Source: Chitinophaga pinensis (GTDB taxonomy: Bacteria > Bacteroidota > Bacteroidia > SXHM01). From it: a stretch of DNA of 47,163 nucleotides. Below the pieces are notes generated by a model that worked only from the letters and a program-made list of their open reading frames with translations, was not told the DNA's origin and did not search any database. Where the stretch lies: positions 1 to 47,163 of the forward strand of contig CAMBRL010000009.1 in the NCBI GenBank assembly GCA_945870105.1, in the 5' to 3' direction. Each line of letters begins with the position of its first letter. Positions within the stretch are counted from its first letter, which is position 1. Made by a program: the position numbers and the translations under genes. Below are positions 18,425-27,649 of this stretch, piece by piece.

Positions 18425-20158
18425 TTACTTTACCATTAATTTTTGAACAGAATTTCCATCTTCAGTCTGCAGAATAAGCAGATAACTTCCGGCATTTAGG
18501 TTTAATGTATTGATGAAGTAATTCTTTTCTCCCATAGAAAAAATTCCTGAGTAAATAGTTGTTATTTCTCTTCCTGAAACATCAGCTAAAAATAATTTTC
18601 CTTTTAGTTCTTTGGATGTCTTTACAGGAATGCAGGTAATTCCATGAGAAGGATTTGGATATGAATTCAATATTCTGTTTTCAGTATTTTCATCTTCAAT
18701 AATAGTTGTGAAACCAACAACATTAAATTTCCACCAGCCATCAGGTGCAGTAATTGGTCTTACCTGTTGTTTTCCTGAATTTGCCTGAGCATAGATGTAG
18801 TAGAATACTTCAGTTCCGGCAGGTTGTGCAGGAATGAATCCAGTCCATGTATCAGATGGAACATCAGTAAAACTCATACTTACTGATTGGTAGCCTTGCG
18901 TAGTATCTGTTGTATAATAAAGCGTAGCTGTTTGAATTCCTGTTTTATGTTTTATCCATGCATCAACCTGGTAAGGTGTGGTTGTGTTGGTTGTATTTTG
19001 CAAAGATTGATGAGTGATTAATAGCGGGTCACTTGTACCAACTTCTTTTGTTATGCAATGCAATGCGCCAAGTTGATTAATGATATTGTTGCAGTTGATT
19101 CCAACCACTGTATATCCGGGAAGGGCTTCCCGCAAAATTCTTAGTGCTGTTGTATCGTATTGCTGAGCATAAGTGGGAACTATCAATGTTTTATTTATAA
19201 AAGTAGAATTGGTATAAGTTCTGTAATCACCAAAATTATCAGGGTAATCGCCACTACCATCAGGGGGCATGGGAATGCGTACAACTTTGTAAGGCGTTCC
19301 GAAAACTGAGTTGTAGTTACTTAAAACGTATTGAAGATTGGCTTCTATCTGAGGTCCATCAGCAATTCCTGAAGCGTATTCGCCAACCAATAAAGTTTCT
19401 TCATCCAATAATTTCAGGTGCATATCAATGTGATGAATTTCGTCATAAGGCAGCGTTGGCATTTTTATGTAACGGTCAATTCCCATCCAGTCTTGCAGGA
19501 TGTTATCAATTTCAGATTCTGTTTTATCTGTATTTTCATCAAGTATAAGTTCTGAAGAAAAGGCAGTTCCCCAACCATCAACCATATAATTTCCTCCGGT
19601 ATGTGTTAAATCATTTGGAGAATTAACCATTTCGTAAAGAGGTAAGCCCGTTGCGGTTGCAATTTCTGAGGGAATCGCATCATCATTAGGACGCGGACGA
19701 TTATAAATCCAGTCAATAAGATAAAGTGAATCCACATCATTTTTATAAACATTCCATTGGCCATAATCACGCATCCAGATACTGTCTGATGGTTTTTGAA
19801 CGAATTTAATATTCGTAAAATTAATTCCGTTTGAAGTCAGGTAACTTCTTACAGAATTTGAATCGCTGCAAACAATGTAAACCATGGTTTCAAGTTTAGC
19901 AGCAACAATAATTTGTCTCAAAATAGTTTGCTGGCTTGATGTCCAGCGGATACACAAACCACTTATTTCTTCCCATTCAGCCATAGCGCGAACAGGTGAT
20001 GTTGGTGGGTGGGTAATGGATTTAGCAGAACGCGATTGCAGGTAAGCAGGCATCAGCATTTGCTCTTTCTCTGTCATGTAATTAGGCAGATCTTGTGCAA
20101 TTAAATTACTTGAAAAAATAAAAAATGCAAGAAAGAAGAAAAGTAGATTTGCCCTCAT
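18425..20158 (-). CDS. Secreted agmatine/peptidyl-arginine deiminase family enzyme with T9SS type A tail
   Basis: 577 residues. Signal peptide (LLFFFLAFFIFSSNLIAQ). The guanidino-modifying fold of the PAD_porph family has its catalytic set: Asp131 in WMRDYGQW, His243 and Asp245 in IHHIDMHL, Asn317 in TYTNST as a likely match, and nucleophile Cys368 in GALHCITKE. THTGGNYMVDG at 185-195 is another family block. An Ig-like segment follows (about 390-480), then a T9SS type A sorting domain (ILNSYPNPSHG ... GSYLLILQTEDGNSVQKLMVK). Porphyromonas gingivalis PPAD combines the same deiminase fold with a T9SS tail and converts C-terminal peptide arginine to citrulline; agmatine deiminases share the fold but are cytoplasmic. 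Export here favours a peptide or extracellular agmatine substrate. No neighbouring polyamine gene supports the agmatine role. Confidence 0.9.
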   Translation of the reverse strand: MRANLLFFFLAFFIFSSNLIAQDLPNYMTEKEQMLMPAYLQSRSAKSITHPPTSPVRAMAEWEEISGLCIRWTSSQQTILRQIIVAAKLETMVYIVCSDSNSVRSYLTSNGINFTNIKFVQKPSDSIWMRDYGQWNVYKNDVDSLYLIDWIYNRPRPNDDAIPSEIATATGLPLYEMVNSPNDLTHTGGNYMVDGWGTAFSSELILDENTDKTESEIDNILQDWMGIDRYIKMPTLPYDEIHHIDMHLKLLDEETLLVGEYASGIADGPQIEANLQYVLSNYNSVFGTPYKVVRIPMPPDGSGDYPDNFGDYRTYTNSTFINKTLIVPTYAQQYDTTALRILREALPGYTVVGINCNNIINQLGALHCITKEVGTSDPLLITHQSLQNTTNTTTPYQVDAWIKHKTGIQTATLYYTTDTTQGYQSVSMSFTDVPSDTWTGFIPAQPAGTEVFYYIYAQANSGKQQVRPITAPDGWWKFNVVGFTTIIEDENTENRILNSYPNPSHGITCIPVKTSKELKGKLFLADVSGREITTIYSGIFSMGEKNYFINTLNLNAGSYLLILQTEDGNSVQKLMVK

Positions 20159-20210
20159 GAAATTTGTGTTTTAATGTTGCAAGTTAGTATTTTTTAACTT
20201 TTTCATATTT

Positions 20211-20819
20211 ATGAAATCGGCAGATTGTGTAGTTGTTCCGGTAAGTTATTTTGCTCCTGTATGGGTCTATTCATTCATTCTGCAATCTGAAAATGTAATT
20301 TTTGAAAAGCACGAGAATTTTGTAAAGCAAACACTTCGCAGCCGTTGTCAGATTTATGGAGCAAACGGAAGACAACTGCTTACCGTTCCCATTGAAAAAT
20401 GGGGAAATCATGTTCCTGCCAATGAAGTTCGAATAAGCTATCAGGAGGATTGGCAGAAAATCCATTGGCGTTCTATTGTTTCAGCCTATCGCAACTCACC
20501 CTATTTTGAATATTATGCTGATGAGTTTCATCCATTTTTTGAAACAAAAACTGAATTATTGTTTGATCTTAATATGTCGCTGCATCAGGTTGTAATGAAA
20601 TTGTTAAAAGTGGAGTATAGAGTCGAGTTCACAGAAAAATATATTTCAGAGTATGGCAATTCTGTTCTTGATTTGCGAAAAAATGATTTAGTCTTATTTC
20701 CAACTTTCCAATATAATCAGGTGTTTGAAGAACGCCATGGCTTTATTCCGAATCTTAGTATTCTTGATTTGTTATTTAATGTTGGGCCTGACGCATCAGA
20801 AATTCTTAGAACTAAATAG
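20211..20819 (+). CDS. WbqC family protein
   Basis: 202 residues. Matches the WbqC-like family by PVSYFAPVWVYSFI near the start, FVKQTLRSRCQIYGANGRQLLTVPI, the block WQKIHWRSIVSAYRNSPYFEYY (about 80-105) and a late FIPNLSILDLLFNVGP. WbqC proteins are often found in O-antigen or polysaccharide loci, but the reaction is not settled. Here it heads a plus-strand run that continues with dapD and a GT9 glycosyltransferase, which fits an envelope connection. Divergent from the deiminase gene across a 52-bp gap. Confidence 0.85.
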   Translation: MKSADCVVVPVSYFAPVWVYSFILQSENVIFEKHENFVKQTLRSRCQIYGANGRQLLTVPIEKWGNHVPANEVRISYQEDWQKIHWRSIVSAYRNSPYFEYYADEFHPFFETKTELLFDLNMSLHQVVMKLLKVEYRVEFTEKYISEYGNSVLDLRKNDLVLFPTFQYNQVFEERHGFIPNLSILDLLFNVGPDASEILRTK

Positions 20820-20862
20820 TTCTTCTTAATCCGTATTTTCGCAAATCAATTCAGAGAAATAT

Positions 20863-21669
20863 ATGAAGCAGATAATTGAAAGTGCCTGGAATAACCGCGA
20901 ATTACTTTCAGAACCTAAAACAAGAGAGACAATTAATGAAGTAGTCAATTTACTTGATAAGGGTGAATTGCGAGTTGCTGAACCAACACCAAATGGCTGG
21001 CTGGTAAATGAGTGGGTTAAAAAAGCAGTAATACTCTATTTCCCAATTCAAAAAATGGAAACTATTGAAGTTGGTCCGTTTGAATTTCACGATAAAATTG
21101 CATTGAAGAAAAACTATGCAGCACTTGGTGTGCGTGTGGTTCCTCATGCCATTGCTCGCCATGGGGCTTTTGTTGCAAAAGGTGTGATTATGATGCCGAG
21201 TTATATAAACATTGGTGCTTATGTTGATTCAGGAACAATGGTAGATACCTGGGCTACGGTTGGTTCATGCGCACAGATTGGAAAGAATGTCCATCTCAGT
21301 GGCGGAGTGGGTATTGGCGGTGTTTTAGAGCCGGTGCAAGCTGCACCTGTTATTATTGAAGATGACTGTTTTATTGGCTCTCGTTGCATTGTTGTGGAAG
21401 GTGTGCATGTGCAGAAACAAGCTGTGCTTGGTGCAAATGTTGTACTTACCAAATCAACTAAAATCATTGATGTTACGGGAGAAAAACCTGTTGAACACAG
21501 AGGTTTTGTTCCTTCGCGTTCTGTTGTTATTCCGGGTTCATACACCAAAAAATTTCCTGCAGGTGATTTTCACGTACCCTGTGCGTTAATAATCGGACAA
21601 CGCAAAGAAAGTACCGATTTAAAAACTTCGCTGAATGATGCTTTACGCGAGCACAACGTTGCAGTTTAA
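20863..21669 (+). CDS. dapD: 2,3,4,5-tetrahydropyridine-2,6-dicarboxylate N-succinyltransferase DapD
   Basis: 268 residues. Uses succinyl-CoA to acylate tetrahydrodipicolinate in the succinylase branch of diaminopimelate/lysine synthesis. A helical N-terminal part precedes a left-handed beta-helix: MPSYINIGAYVDSGTMVDTW, GSCAQIGKNVHLSGGVGIGG and IIEDDCFIGSRCIVVEGV. The tail PGSYTKKFPAGDFHVPCALI is typical of DapD. The stop codon abuts the ATG of the next gene (TAAATG at 21667-21672), so coupling is likely. It shares the pathway with dapA at 4662. Confidence 0.97.
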   Translation: MKQIIESAWNNRELLSEPKTRETINEVVNLLDKGELRVAEPTPNGWLVNEWVKKAVILYFPIQKMETIEVGPFEFHDKIALKKNYAALGVRVVPHAIARHGAFVAKGVIMMPSYINIGAYVDSGTMVDTWATVGSCAQIGKNVHLSGGVGIGGVLEPVQAAPVIIEDDCFIGSRCIVVEGVHVQKQAVLGANVVLTKSTKIIDVTGEKPVEHRGFVPSRSVVIPGSYTKKFPAGDFHVPCALIIGQRKESTDLKTSLNDALREHNVAV

Positions 21670-22677
21670 ATGAAATTCTTAGTCATACAAACAGCTTTTC
21701 CGGGTGATGTAATCCTTGCAACATCAGTGGTTGAGAAGCTGTATGAATTTCATCCAACTTCTCAAATTGATTTTTTGCTTCGAAAAGGAAATGAGAGTCT
21801 TTTTGCTTCACACCCTTTTTTAAAGAAAGTGTTGATTTGGGATAAAAAGAAAAATAAATTCTCTGAAATCTTGCGCTTACTGAGTGAAGTAAGGAATGGA
21901 AAATATGATTATGTCATCAATCTTCATCGCTTTTCCAGCTCGGGATTTATAACAGCGTTTTCAGGTGCAAAGAACAAAATCGGCTTTGATAAAAACCCGC
22001 TTTCATTTCTTTTTACTGAAAAATATGAGCATAAAATTGGTAACGAAACCCATGAAATTGACCGTAATCATAAACTCATAGCTAAGCTTACAAACGAGAA
22101 ATCGGCTAAGCCAAAACTTTATTCTTCAGAAAAAGATTTTCAAACGGTATCAGAATACACAACAGAAAAATACGTTTGCTTTGCCCCGGCTTCTGTCTGG
22201 TTTACCAAACAGTGGAGCACACATAAATGGGCTGAACTGATTAACTTAATTCCTGCGGAACAAAATATTTATTTGCTTGGCGCATCTTCAGATTTAAAAC
22301 TCTGTCAAGAAATTAAAGCGGCTCTGGCTTTGAGTGAAGTTGAGAAGCAATCGAAAATCATCAATCTTTCCGGTAAACTCACTTTTTTGGAATCAGCAGC
22401 ATTAATGAAAGAAGCGGAAATGAATTACGTAAATGATTCAGCGCCTTTGCACTTAGCATCTGCTGTAAATGCTCCTGTAACAGCTGTGTTCTGTTCTACC
22501 GTTCCGGAATTTGGCTTCGGTCCGTTGAGCGATAAATCTTTTGTTGCGCAGACAAAAAAAGATCTTTCTTGCCGCCCCTGTGGCTTGCATGGAAAAAGTT
22601 CATGCCCCGAGAAACATTTTAATTGTGCAGAAAGTATCAATGCTCAAGATGTAATTTCGCTTTCTTTGACTAAATAA
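21670..22677 (+). CDS. Glycosyltransferase family 9 (heptosyltransferase-like)
   Basis: 335 residues. GT9/heptosyltransferase fold: the N-terminus MKFLVIQTAFPGDVILATSVV, then LLRKGNESLFASHPFLKKVLIWDKKK, and a C-terminal donor region FAPASVWFTKQWSTHKWAELI and VNDSAPLHLASAVNAPVTAVF. The family transfers ADP-heptose or related sugars to lipopolysaccharide core on the cytoplasmic face. Which sugar is transferred cannot be said. The start codon directly follows the dapD stop. Confidence 0.88.
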   Translation: MKFLVIQTAFPGDVILATSVVEKLYEFHPTSQIDFLLRKGNESLFASHPFLKKVLIWDKKKNKFSEILRLLSEVRNGKYDYVINLHRFSSSGFITAFSGAKNKIGFDKNPLSFLFTEKYEHKIGNETHEIDRNHKLIAKLTNEKSAKPKLYSSEKDFQTVSEYTTEKYVCFAPASVWFTKQWSTHKWAELINLIPAEQNIYLLGASSDLKLCQEIKAALALSEVEKQSKIINLSGKLTFLESAALMKEAEMNYVNDSAPLHLASAVNAPVTAVFCSTVPEFGFGPLSDKSFVAQTKKDLSCRPCGLHGKSSCPEKHFNCAESINAQDVISLSLTK

Positions 22678-22679
22678 TT

Positions 22680-23264
22680 ATGCTAATCGATAAAAAAATA
22701 CTTGACAGAGAATTGACCAATGCATTAGCTGCGTTGCATTCAGGCGGAACTATATTGTATCCGACCGATACAGTTTGGGGAATTGGATGCGACTGCACCA
22801 ACGAACGGGCTGTTGATAAAATATTTAAAATAAAAAAGCGTGATTCTTCAAAAAGTTTGGTTTTGCTCGTTGACAATGATGCCCGCCTTTTGCGTTATGT
22901 AAAAACTGTTCCAGAAATTGCCTGGGAATTGATGCAATACAGTGAGAAACCACTTACTATTGTTTATCCGGAAGGGAAAAATGTTGCTAAAAATATGATT
23001 GGTCCCGATAAGAGTATTGCCATCCGTATTACTTCTGATATTTTCTGCAAAAACCTTATTCGCTCGTTTGATAATGGATTGGTTTCTACTTCTGCCAATA
23101 TTAGTGGTAATGCATCGCCCGAGAACTTTTCTGATATTGATGAAGAGATAATAAGTGCTGTGGATTATGTGGTAGATTTGCGACAAGAAGAAAAAACTCC
23201 GGCTTCACCTTCTTCCATAATTAAGGTTGGATTAAAAGGAGAAATTCAAATCATCAGGAAATAA
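22680..23264 (+). CDS. L-threonylcarbamoyladenylate synthase (Sua5/YciO/YrdC family)
   Basis: 194 residues, one YrdC domain and no Sua5 C-terminal domain, so TsaC-like in size. Signature [21 protein letters not shown] (split over residues 24-44), [20 protein letters not shown], then SIAIRITSD and [15 protein letters not shown]. It would form threonylcarbamoyl-AMP from threonine, bicarbonate and ATP for the t6A37 modification of ANN-decoding tRNAs. A YciO-type paralogue cannot be excluded. Two bases separate it from the GT9 gene and four from the CCA transferase. Confidence 0.9.
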   Translation: MLIDKKILDRELTNALAALHSGGTILYPTDTVWGIGCDCTNERAVDKIFKIKKRDSSKSLVLLVDNDARLLRYVKTVPEIAWELMQYSEKPLTIVYPEGKNVAKNMIGPDKSIAIRITSDIFCKNLIRSFDNGLVSTSANISGNASPENFSDIDEEIISAVDYVVDLRQEEKTPASPSSIIKVGLKGEIQIIRK

Positions 23265-23268
23265 TTTT

Positions 23269-24675
23269 TTGAAAAAGCATTTAGATAATCCTGTTTTTTC
23301 TGTTGTCTCAGAAGCAGCTGAAGAACTTAACATTTACGCATATGTGATTGGTGGTTTTGTGCGCGATATTTTTCTCAACAAAGAATCAAAAGACATTGAT
23401 ATAGTTACTACGGGTGACGGAATTGAGCTTGCAAAAAGAGTTTCCGGAAAATTGAAAGACAGCCATTATTCTTTTTTTAAAAACTTCGGAACTGCAAATG
23501 TAAAGTTTGGCGATCTGGAGATTGAATTTGTTGGAGCAAGAAAAGAATCATACCGAGGAGAATCAAGAAAACCTGATGTCGAACCAGGAACTTTGGAAGA
23601 CGACCAAAATCGCAGAGATTTTACCATGAATACGCTTGCCCTGAGTTTGCAGAAAGGAAATTTTGGTGAATTAGTGGATCCGTTTGGAGGATTGAAAGAC
23701 ATTCAGAACAAAATTATCCGCACACCGCTTGACCCCGATATCACTTATTCAGATGACCCTTTGCGTATGATGCGAGCGATTCGGTTTTCTTCACAACATA
23801 ATTTCATTATCGAAGAAAATTCTTTTAAATCAATTTGTAAAAATGTAGAACGAATTAGCATTGTTTCAAAAGAACGTATCGCGGATGAGTTGAACAAAAT
23901 CATTCTATCACCAGTTCCTTCCGTTGGTTTTAAATTGCTGTTCGATTCAAAATTGTTACACCTCATTTTCCCTGAAATGGTAAAGCTGCATGGCGTGGAA
24001 ATAAAAGATGGCGTTTCGCACAAAGACAATTTTTATCACACCTTGCAGGTGCTCGATAATATTTCAAAAAACACCGATAACCTCTGGCTGCGGTGGTCTG
24101 CCATACTTCATGATATTGCAAAACCAGCAACAAAACGTTTTGAGAATAATGTTGGTTGGACATTTCATGGACATGAAGACAAAGGTTCGCGTATGGTTCC
24201 TAGGATTTTTGCTGAACTAAAACTTCCGCTCAATGAAAAAATGAAATATGTGCAGAAGCTCGTCTTGCTGCATCTGCGACCGATTGTGCTTTCCAAAGAT
24301 GTGGTGACCGATTCGGCAGTACGCAGATTATTATTTGAAGCGGGTGATGATATTGATGATTTAATGACTTTATGTGAAGCAGATATTACCTCTAAAAATG
24401 ATCGTAAAGTTCAACGCTACCTCAAAAATTTTGAAATAGTAAGGTTGAAGTTGAAGGAGGTGGAAGAAAAAGATAATCTGCGCAATTGGCAGCCACCTGT
24501 TTCGGGCGAAGAAATTATGAAAGCGTTTAATCTTCAACCCGGTCGTGAAATCGGAATTATTAAAAACGCTATACGAGAAGCAATACTGGAAGGTGAAATA
24601 GGGAGTAATTATGAAGAAGCTCATAAGTTCATGCTTTTAAAAGGCGCTGAACTTGGTTTAAAGCCTGTAATTTAA
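23269..24675 (+). CDS. CCA tRNA nucleotidyltransferase with HD domain
   Basis: 468 residues from a TTG start at 23269; the next in-frame Met is inside the catalytic domain, so a non-ATG start is required. Polymerase-beta type head: [12 protein letters not shown] and [12 protein letters not shown] with the two catalytic aspartates, then [29 protein letters not shown] (given here in part, about 103-131) and the [14 protein letters not shown] primer-binding block. An HD phosphohydrolase domain follows ([15 protein letters not shown] ... [11 protein letters not shown]). Adds or repairs the 3' CCA of tRNA; the HD domain can remove 2',3'-cyclic phosphate. Bacteroidota CCA enzymes commonly have this two-part layout. 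Confidence 0.93.
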   Translation: MKKHLDNPVFSVVSEAAEELNIYAYVIGGFVRDIFLNKESKDIDIVTTGDGIELAKRVSGKLKDSHYSFFKNFGTANVKFGDLEIEFVGARKESYRGESRKPDVEPGTLEDDQNRRDFTMNTLALSLQKGNFGELVDPFGGLKDIQNKIIRTPLDPDITYSDDPLRMMRAIRFSSQHNFIIEENSFKSICKNVERISIVSKERIADELNKIILSPVPSVGFKLLFDSKLLHLIFPEMVKLHGVEIKDGVSHKDNFYHTLQVLDNISKNTDNLWLRWSAILHDIAKPATKRFENNVGWTFHGHEDKGSRMVPRIFAELKLPLNEKMKYVQKLVLLHLRPIVLSKDVVTDSAVRRLLFEAGDDIDDLMTLCEADITSKNDRKVQRYLKNFEIVRLKLKEVEEKDNLRNWQPPVSGEEIMKAFNLQPGREIGIIKNAIREAILEGEIGSNYEEAHKFMLLKGAELGLKPVI

Positions 24676-24760
24676 CGCTGATTTTTTCAGAAATAAATTT
24701 TCGGTTTTGCTGAAATAACTAATTTCGGGCATTATTCTATAAAAAAGACAAATCATAAAA

Positions 24761-25459
24761 ATGGCAGTATATAAGTTCCGAGTAACGTTTGAAGATGATG
24801 ATCAGATACATCGTGATGTTGAAATAAGTTCAACGCAGAATTTTATGGATTTCCGGCAAGCAATTCTTAGTGCTTACAGCATAAATAAAGATTGGGATTC
24901 CGTTTTTTATGTGAGTGATGATAGATGGCATAAAGTAACCGATGTGGTTGCTTTTCCTAAAGAAACAAAAGCAGATGATGTAGCAGGAGGAAAGCAACGA
25001 TTAGTTAAATTTATTGATGATCCGCACCAGCGTTTTTTATATTCAGTTCGTGCGCTCACCGAAGTTGTTTTTCTGGTTGAATTAATGAAAATTCTTCCTG
25101 ATAGTCTTAAAACTACATACCCCCGTACAGCAGCTACAGCAGGTGAATTTCCAAAATTGCTTTTCAATATGCTGAATGGCATAAAAGAAGAAACCACAGC
25201 AGTTTTTCTTGATCCTGAACTTGCAGAGTTTGATGCAAAAATGACAAACCTTGATTTGATTGAAGAGCCAAGTGAAGATGATTTAGAAGAAACGGATTCA
25301 TTGATTGCCGATGCAGCTGAATTGCCGGAAGGCGAAGTTGAAATTACAGCCGATGGAGAAACAGAAGTGTCTGAAGGAGCTGAGGATCTTGCTGAAGGTG
25401 AATTTGGAGAAGGCGAGGAGGGTGGCTTCGAGGACATGGTTTCTGACGAAGAAGTCTGA
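24761..25459 (+). CDS. pRiA4b ORF-3-like (IS1096 TnpR-like) protein with acidic tail
   Basis: 232 residues. Residues 1-70 match the plasmid pRiA4b ORF-3 fold (YKFRVTFEDDDQIHRDVEI ... DFRQAILSAYSINKDWDSVFYVSDDRWHKV), continuing with DPHQRFLYSV and RTAATAGEFPKLL. The last 70 residues are an extremely acidic tail (EEPSEDDLEETDSL, then GEFGEGEEGGFEDM). The family is named from plasmids and insertion sequences but occurs widely as single chromosomal genes in Bacteroidota; its function is unknown. Position between the CCA transferase (85 bp upstream) and miaA (14 bp downstream) suggests it is a resident gene, not part of a transposon. Confidence 0.85.
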   Translation: MAVYKFRVTFEDDDQIHRDVEISSTQNFMDFRQAILSAYSINKDWDSVFYVSDDRWHKVTDVVAFPKETKADDVAGGKQRLVKFIDDPHQRFLYSVRALTEVVFLVELMKILPDSLKTTYPRTAATAGEFPKLLFNMLNGIKEETTAVFLDPELAEFDAKMTNLDLIEEPSEDDLEETDSLIADAAELPEGEVEITADGETEVSEGAEDLAEGEFGEGEEGGFEDMVSDEEV

Positions 25460-25473
25460 CATATATTTTCCTG

Positions 25474-26367
25474 ATGCGCGGAACCCTTATTGTAGTTTGC
25501 GGTCCAACTGCTTCCGGAAAAACAAAACTTGCCATACAACTTGCTAAACAGTTTAAAGCAGAAATAATTTCTGCTGATTCAAGACAAGTTTATAAAGAGC
25601 TTAAAATAGGTTCTGCTCCACCATCTGATGCGGAGTTAAAAGAAGTAAAACATCATTTCATTGCATCGCGAAACCTTTACGAAGACTACAATGCAGGTGC
25701 TTATGAAAAAGACGTTTTGCAATTACTTGATAAACTCTTTCCGCAAAATAAGTATGCAATTTTAGTTGGAGGGTCCGGACTTTATATCGATGCCGTTTGC
25801 AACGGTTTTGATAAAGTTCCTTCTTCTTTCCCGGAGATTAGAAAGCAGCTGCAGGATTTGTATGAAGCAAAAGGAATTGAGCAACTTCAGAATAAGTTAA
25901 AGGAACTCGACCCTGAGTATTACGGCAAGATTGACCTGGATAATCCTCAACGATTAATGCGTGCCTTGGAAGTTTGCGTTGGAAGCGGAAAACCCTATTC
26001 TTCATTTAGAAAAGGAAAAACGAATCCAAGAGATTTTCGAATCATTAAAATTGGAATTGAGATTCAACGCGATTTGCTTTACAAGCGAATTGATGCACGC
26101 GTAGATGAAATGTTGAAAGTAGGTTTATTGGAAGAAGCCCAAAATCTGATTTCAATAAAACATCTGAATGCTTTGCAAACAGTAGGGTACAAAGAGTTGT
26201 TTGATTTCTTAGAAGGCAAAAAAACATTTGACGAAGCTGTAGATTTAATTAAACGCAACAGTCGCAGATATGCGAAGCGCCAACTCACATGGTTTCGTAA
26301 AGACAAAGAAATCCAATGGTTTTTACCTGATGATATTGAGAAAATTATCAATGTATGCGCAGCATAG
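25474..26367 (+). CDS. miaA: tRNA dimethylallyltransferase MiaA
   Basis: 297 residues, normal length. Adds a dimethylallyl group from DMAPP to A37 of tRNAs reading UNN codons. Walker A GPTASGKTKLA at about 10-20, SADSRQVYKELKIGSAPPS (34-52), LVGGSGLYIDAVCNG, a DNPQRLMRALEV block and QTVGYKELFDFLEG are all present, and the tail WFRKDKEIQWF matches. The 3' end overlaps the next gene's ATG at 26355 by 13 bp. Together with TsaC-like and CCA genes upstream it makes a tRNA-maturation run. Confidence 0.96.
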   Translation: MRGTLIVVCGPTASGKTKLAIQLAKQFKAEIISADSRQVYKELKIGSAPPSDAELKEVKHHFIASRNLYEDYNAGAYEKDVLQLLDKLFPQNKYAILVGGSGLYIDAVCNGFDKVPSSFPEIRKQLQDLYEAKGIEQLQNKLKELDPEYYGKIDLDNPQRLMRALEVCVGSGKPYSSFRKGKTNPRDFRIIKIGIEIQRDLLYKRIDARVDEMLKVGLLEEAQNLISIKHLNALQTVGYKELFDFLEGKKTFDEAVDLIKRNSRRYAKRQLTWFRKDKEIQWFLPDDIEKIINVCAA

Positions 26368-27596
26368 TTGAACGTTATTTAGAAATCTCCAACGAAGTAA
26401 AACTCCTCATTCTTTCTGAGCTTTTTCTCCACATAATAAATGCGGCATTCTTTCTAATTCTGCTTATTTTCATGGATAAGATGGGCTATCCCGACCACGA
26501 AGCAGCAGGTTTTATTTCTTATCGTTTTCTTGGTGTAATTGCGTTTGCCCTTCCGCTTGGGCTTTATATAAAAGGTCGCAAACTTCGTCCGCTTATTCTT
26601 GCTTCAGGAATTGCAGTTCCGGTTTTTTCAATTCTTATTGTTTACGCTATTCAGTTTCATTATAACACACTACTTCATATTTCCCTTTTCTTTTGGGGAG
26701 TTGCATTCAATCTTATTACAGTCAGTTCGCTGCCTTTTATTTTGCGTAATGCAAAACAGGAAACATTGAGTGAAGCCATTTCGCTTAGTTATGCTACAGG
26801 TAGCCTTGGAACCATCATTGCAGGGGCAATCATTTTTGTGCTTTCCAATTTTACTCCTGCAATTTTTGATGAGAAAATTATTCTCTATCTAATTTCTTTT
26901 GGTGGTTTTATAGCTTTCTTCTTCGCGCTGAAAATCAGCAAAAAAGAAAATATACCCGCCATTACTTCCAGAAGAACCGACCTGAGTGATTTTGATTGGA
27001 CATTAATTATTAAAGCACTTATCCCAACGCTGATTATCACCACTGGTGCAGGATTAACAATTCCCTTCATTAGTCTTTTCTTCTATAAAATTCACGGGTT
27101 GGACTACAACCGCTTTTCAGTTATCGGTTCTTTGTCAGGTATTTTTGTTTTCATTGGTGCCGTTGCCGTTCCTCATGTAAAACGCAAGTGGGGCTATAAT
27201 TACGCAATCACGCTCTCGCAATCACTTGCTGTTCTTGCGTTGGTTTTACTCGCTTCAACAGAATGGTATAATGAGTGGATTTTTGCCATGCCTCTTGCAG
27301 TTTTGTTTTATGTTATGCGTACACCTTTAATGAACATGGCTGCGCCCATGACTTCAGAACTGGTGATGAATTATGTTGGTCAGCGCAACCGCGAAATTGT
27401 GAGTGCCATGACAACCGCCATCTGGTCGGGTTCCTGGTTTATCAGTTCACGCATTTTTAAAACTCTGCGCGAAATGGATTTCTCCTATTCTAAGGTTTTT
27501 CTCATTACTTCATCACTTTATGCTTTAGGAGTAATCTGGTATCATTTCCTTATTCAGGATTATAAAAAGCTACACAACAAAAATGAAAGTATCTGA
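26355..27596 (+). CDS. MFS transporter
   Basis: 413 residues with about twelve membrane helices, for example LFLHIINAAFFLILLIF, FLGVIAFALPLGLYIKG, LITVSSLPFILRN and GSLGTIIAGAIIFVLS. A central cytoplasmic loop lies near KKENIPAITSRRTDLSDFDW, dividing the two six-helix halves. The conserved GQRNREIVSAMTTAIWSGSWF near the end resembles uncharacterised major facilitator proteins. Substrate unknown. The start codon overlaps miaA by 13 bp and the gene ends just before a strong bidirectional terminator. Confidence 0.85.
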   Translation: MRSIVERYLEISNEVKLLILSELFLHIINAAFFLILLIFMDKMGYPDHEAAGFISYRFLGVIAFALPLGLYIKGRKLRPLILASGIAVPVFSILIVYAIQFHYNTLLHISLFFWGVAFNLITVSSLPFILRNAKQETLSEAISLSYATGSLGTIIAGAIIFVLSNFTPAIFDEKIILYLISFGGFIAFFFALKISKKENIPAITSRRTDLSDFDWTLIIKALIPTLIITTGAGLTIPFISLFFYKIHGLDYNRFSVIGSLSGIFVFIGAVAVPHVKRKWGYNYAITLSQSLAVLALVLLASTEWYNEWIFAMPLAVLFYVMRTPLMNMAAPMTSELVMNYVGQRNREIVSAMTTAIWSGSWFISSRIFKTLREMDFSYSKVFLITSSLYALGVIWYHFLIQDYKKLHNKNESI

Positions 27597-27599
27597 AAT

Positions 27600-27632
27600 A
27601 AAAAAGGGACGCGATTATGCGTCCCTTTTTTA
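27600..27632. terminator. Bidirectional intrinsic terminator between MFS gene and recQ
   Basis: Perfect 7-bp stem GGGACGC (27606-27612) with GCGTCCC (27619-27625), loop GATTAT, A-tract on the left and T-tract on the right. The flanks allow use from both strands, as expected between the convergent genes ending at 27596 and 27650. Confidence 0.9.
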
Positions 27633-27649
27633 TATTTAAAGTGGATTGA

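Noticed and set aside
24761-25459. Insertion sequence or transposon at the pRiA4b gene
   Set aside because: No transposase, inverted repeats or target duplication; flanked by collinear housekeeping genes.
24907-25539. 210-aa minus-strand ORF rich in serine
   Set aside because: Antisense of the acidic pRiA4b protein; Glu/Asp codons read backwards as Ser-rich low complexity.
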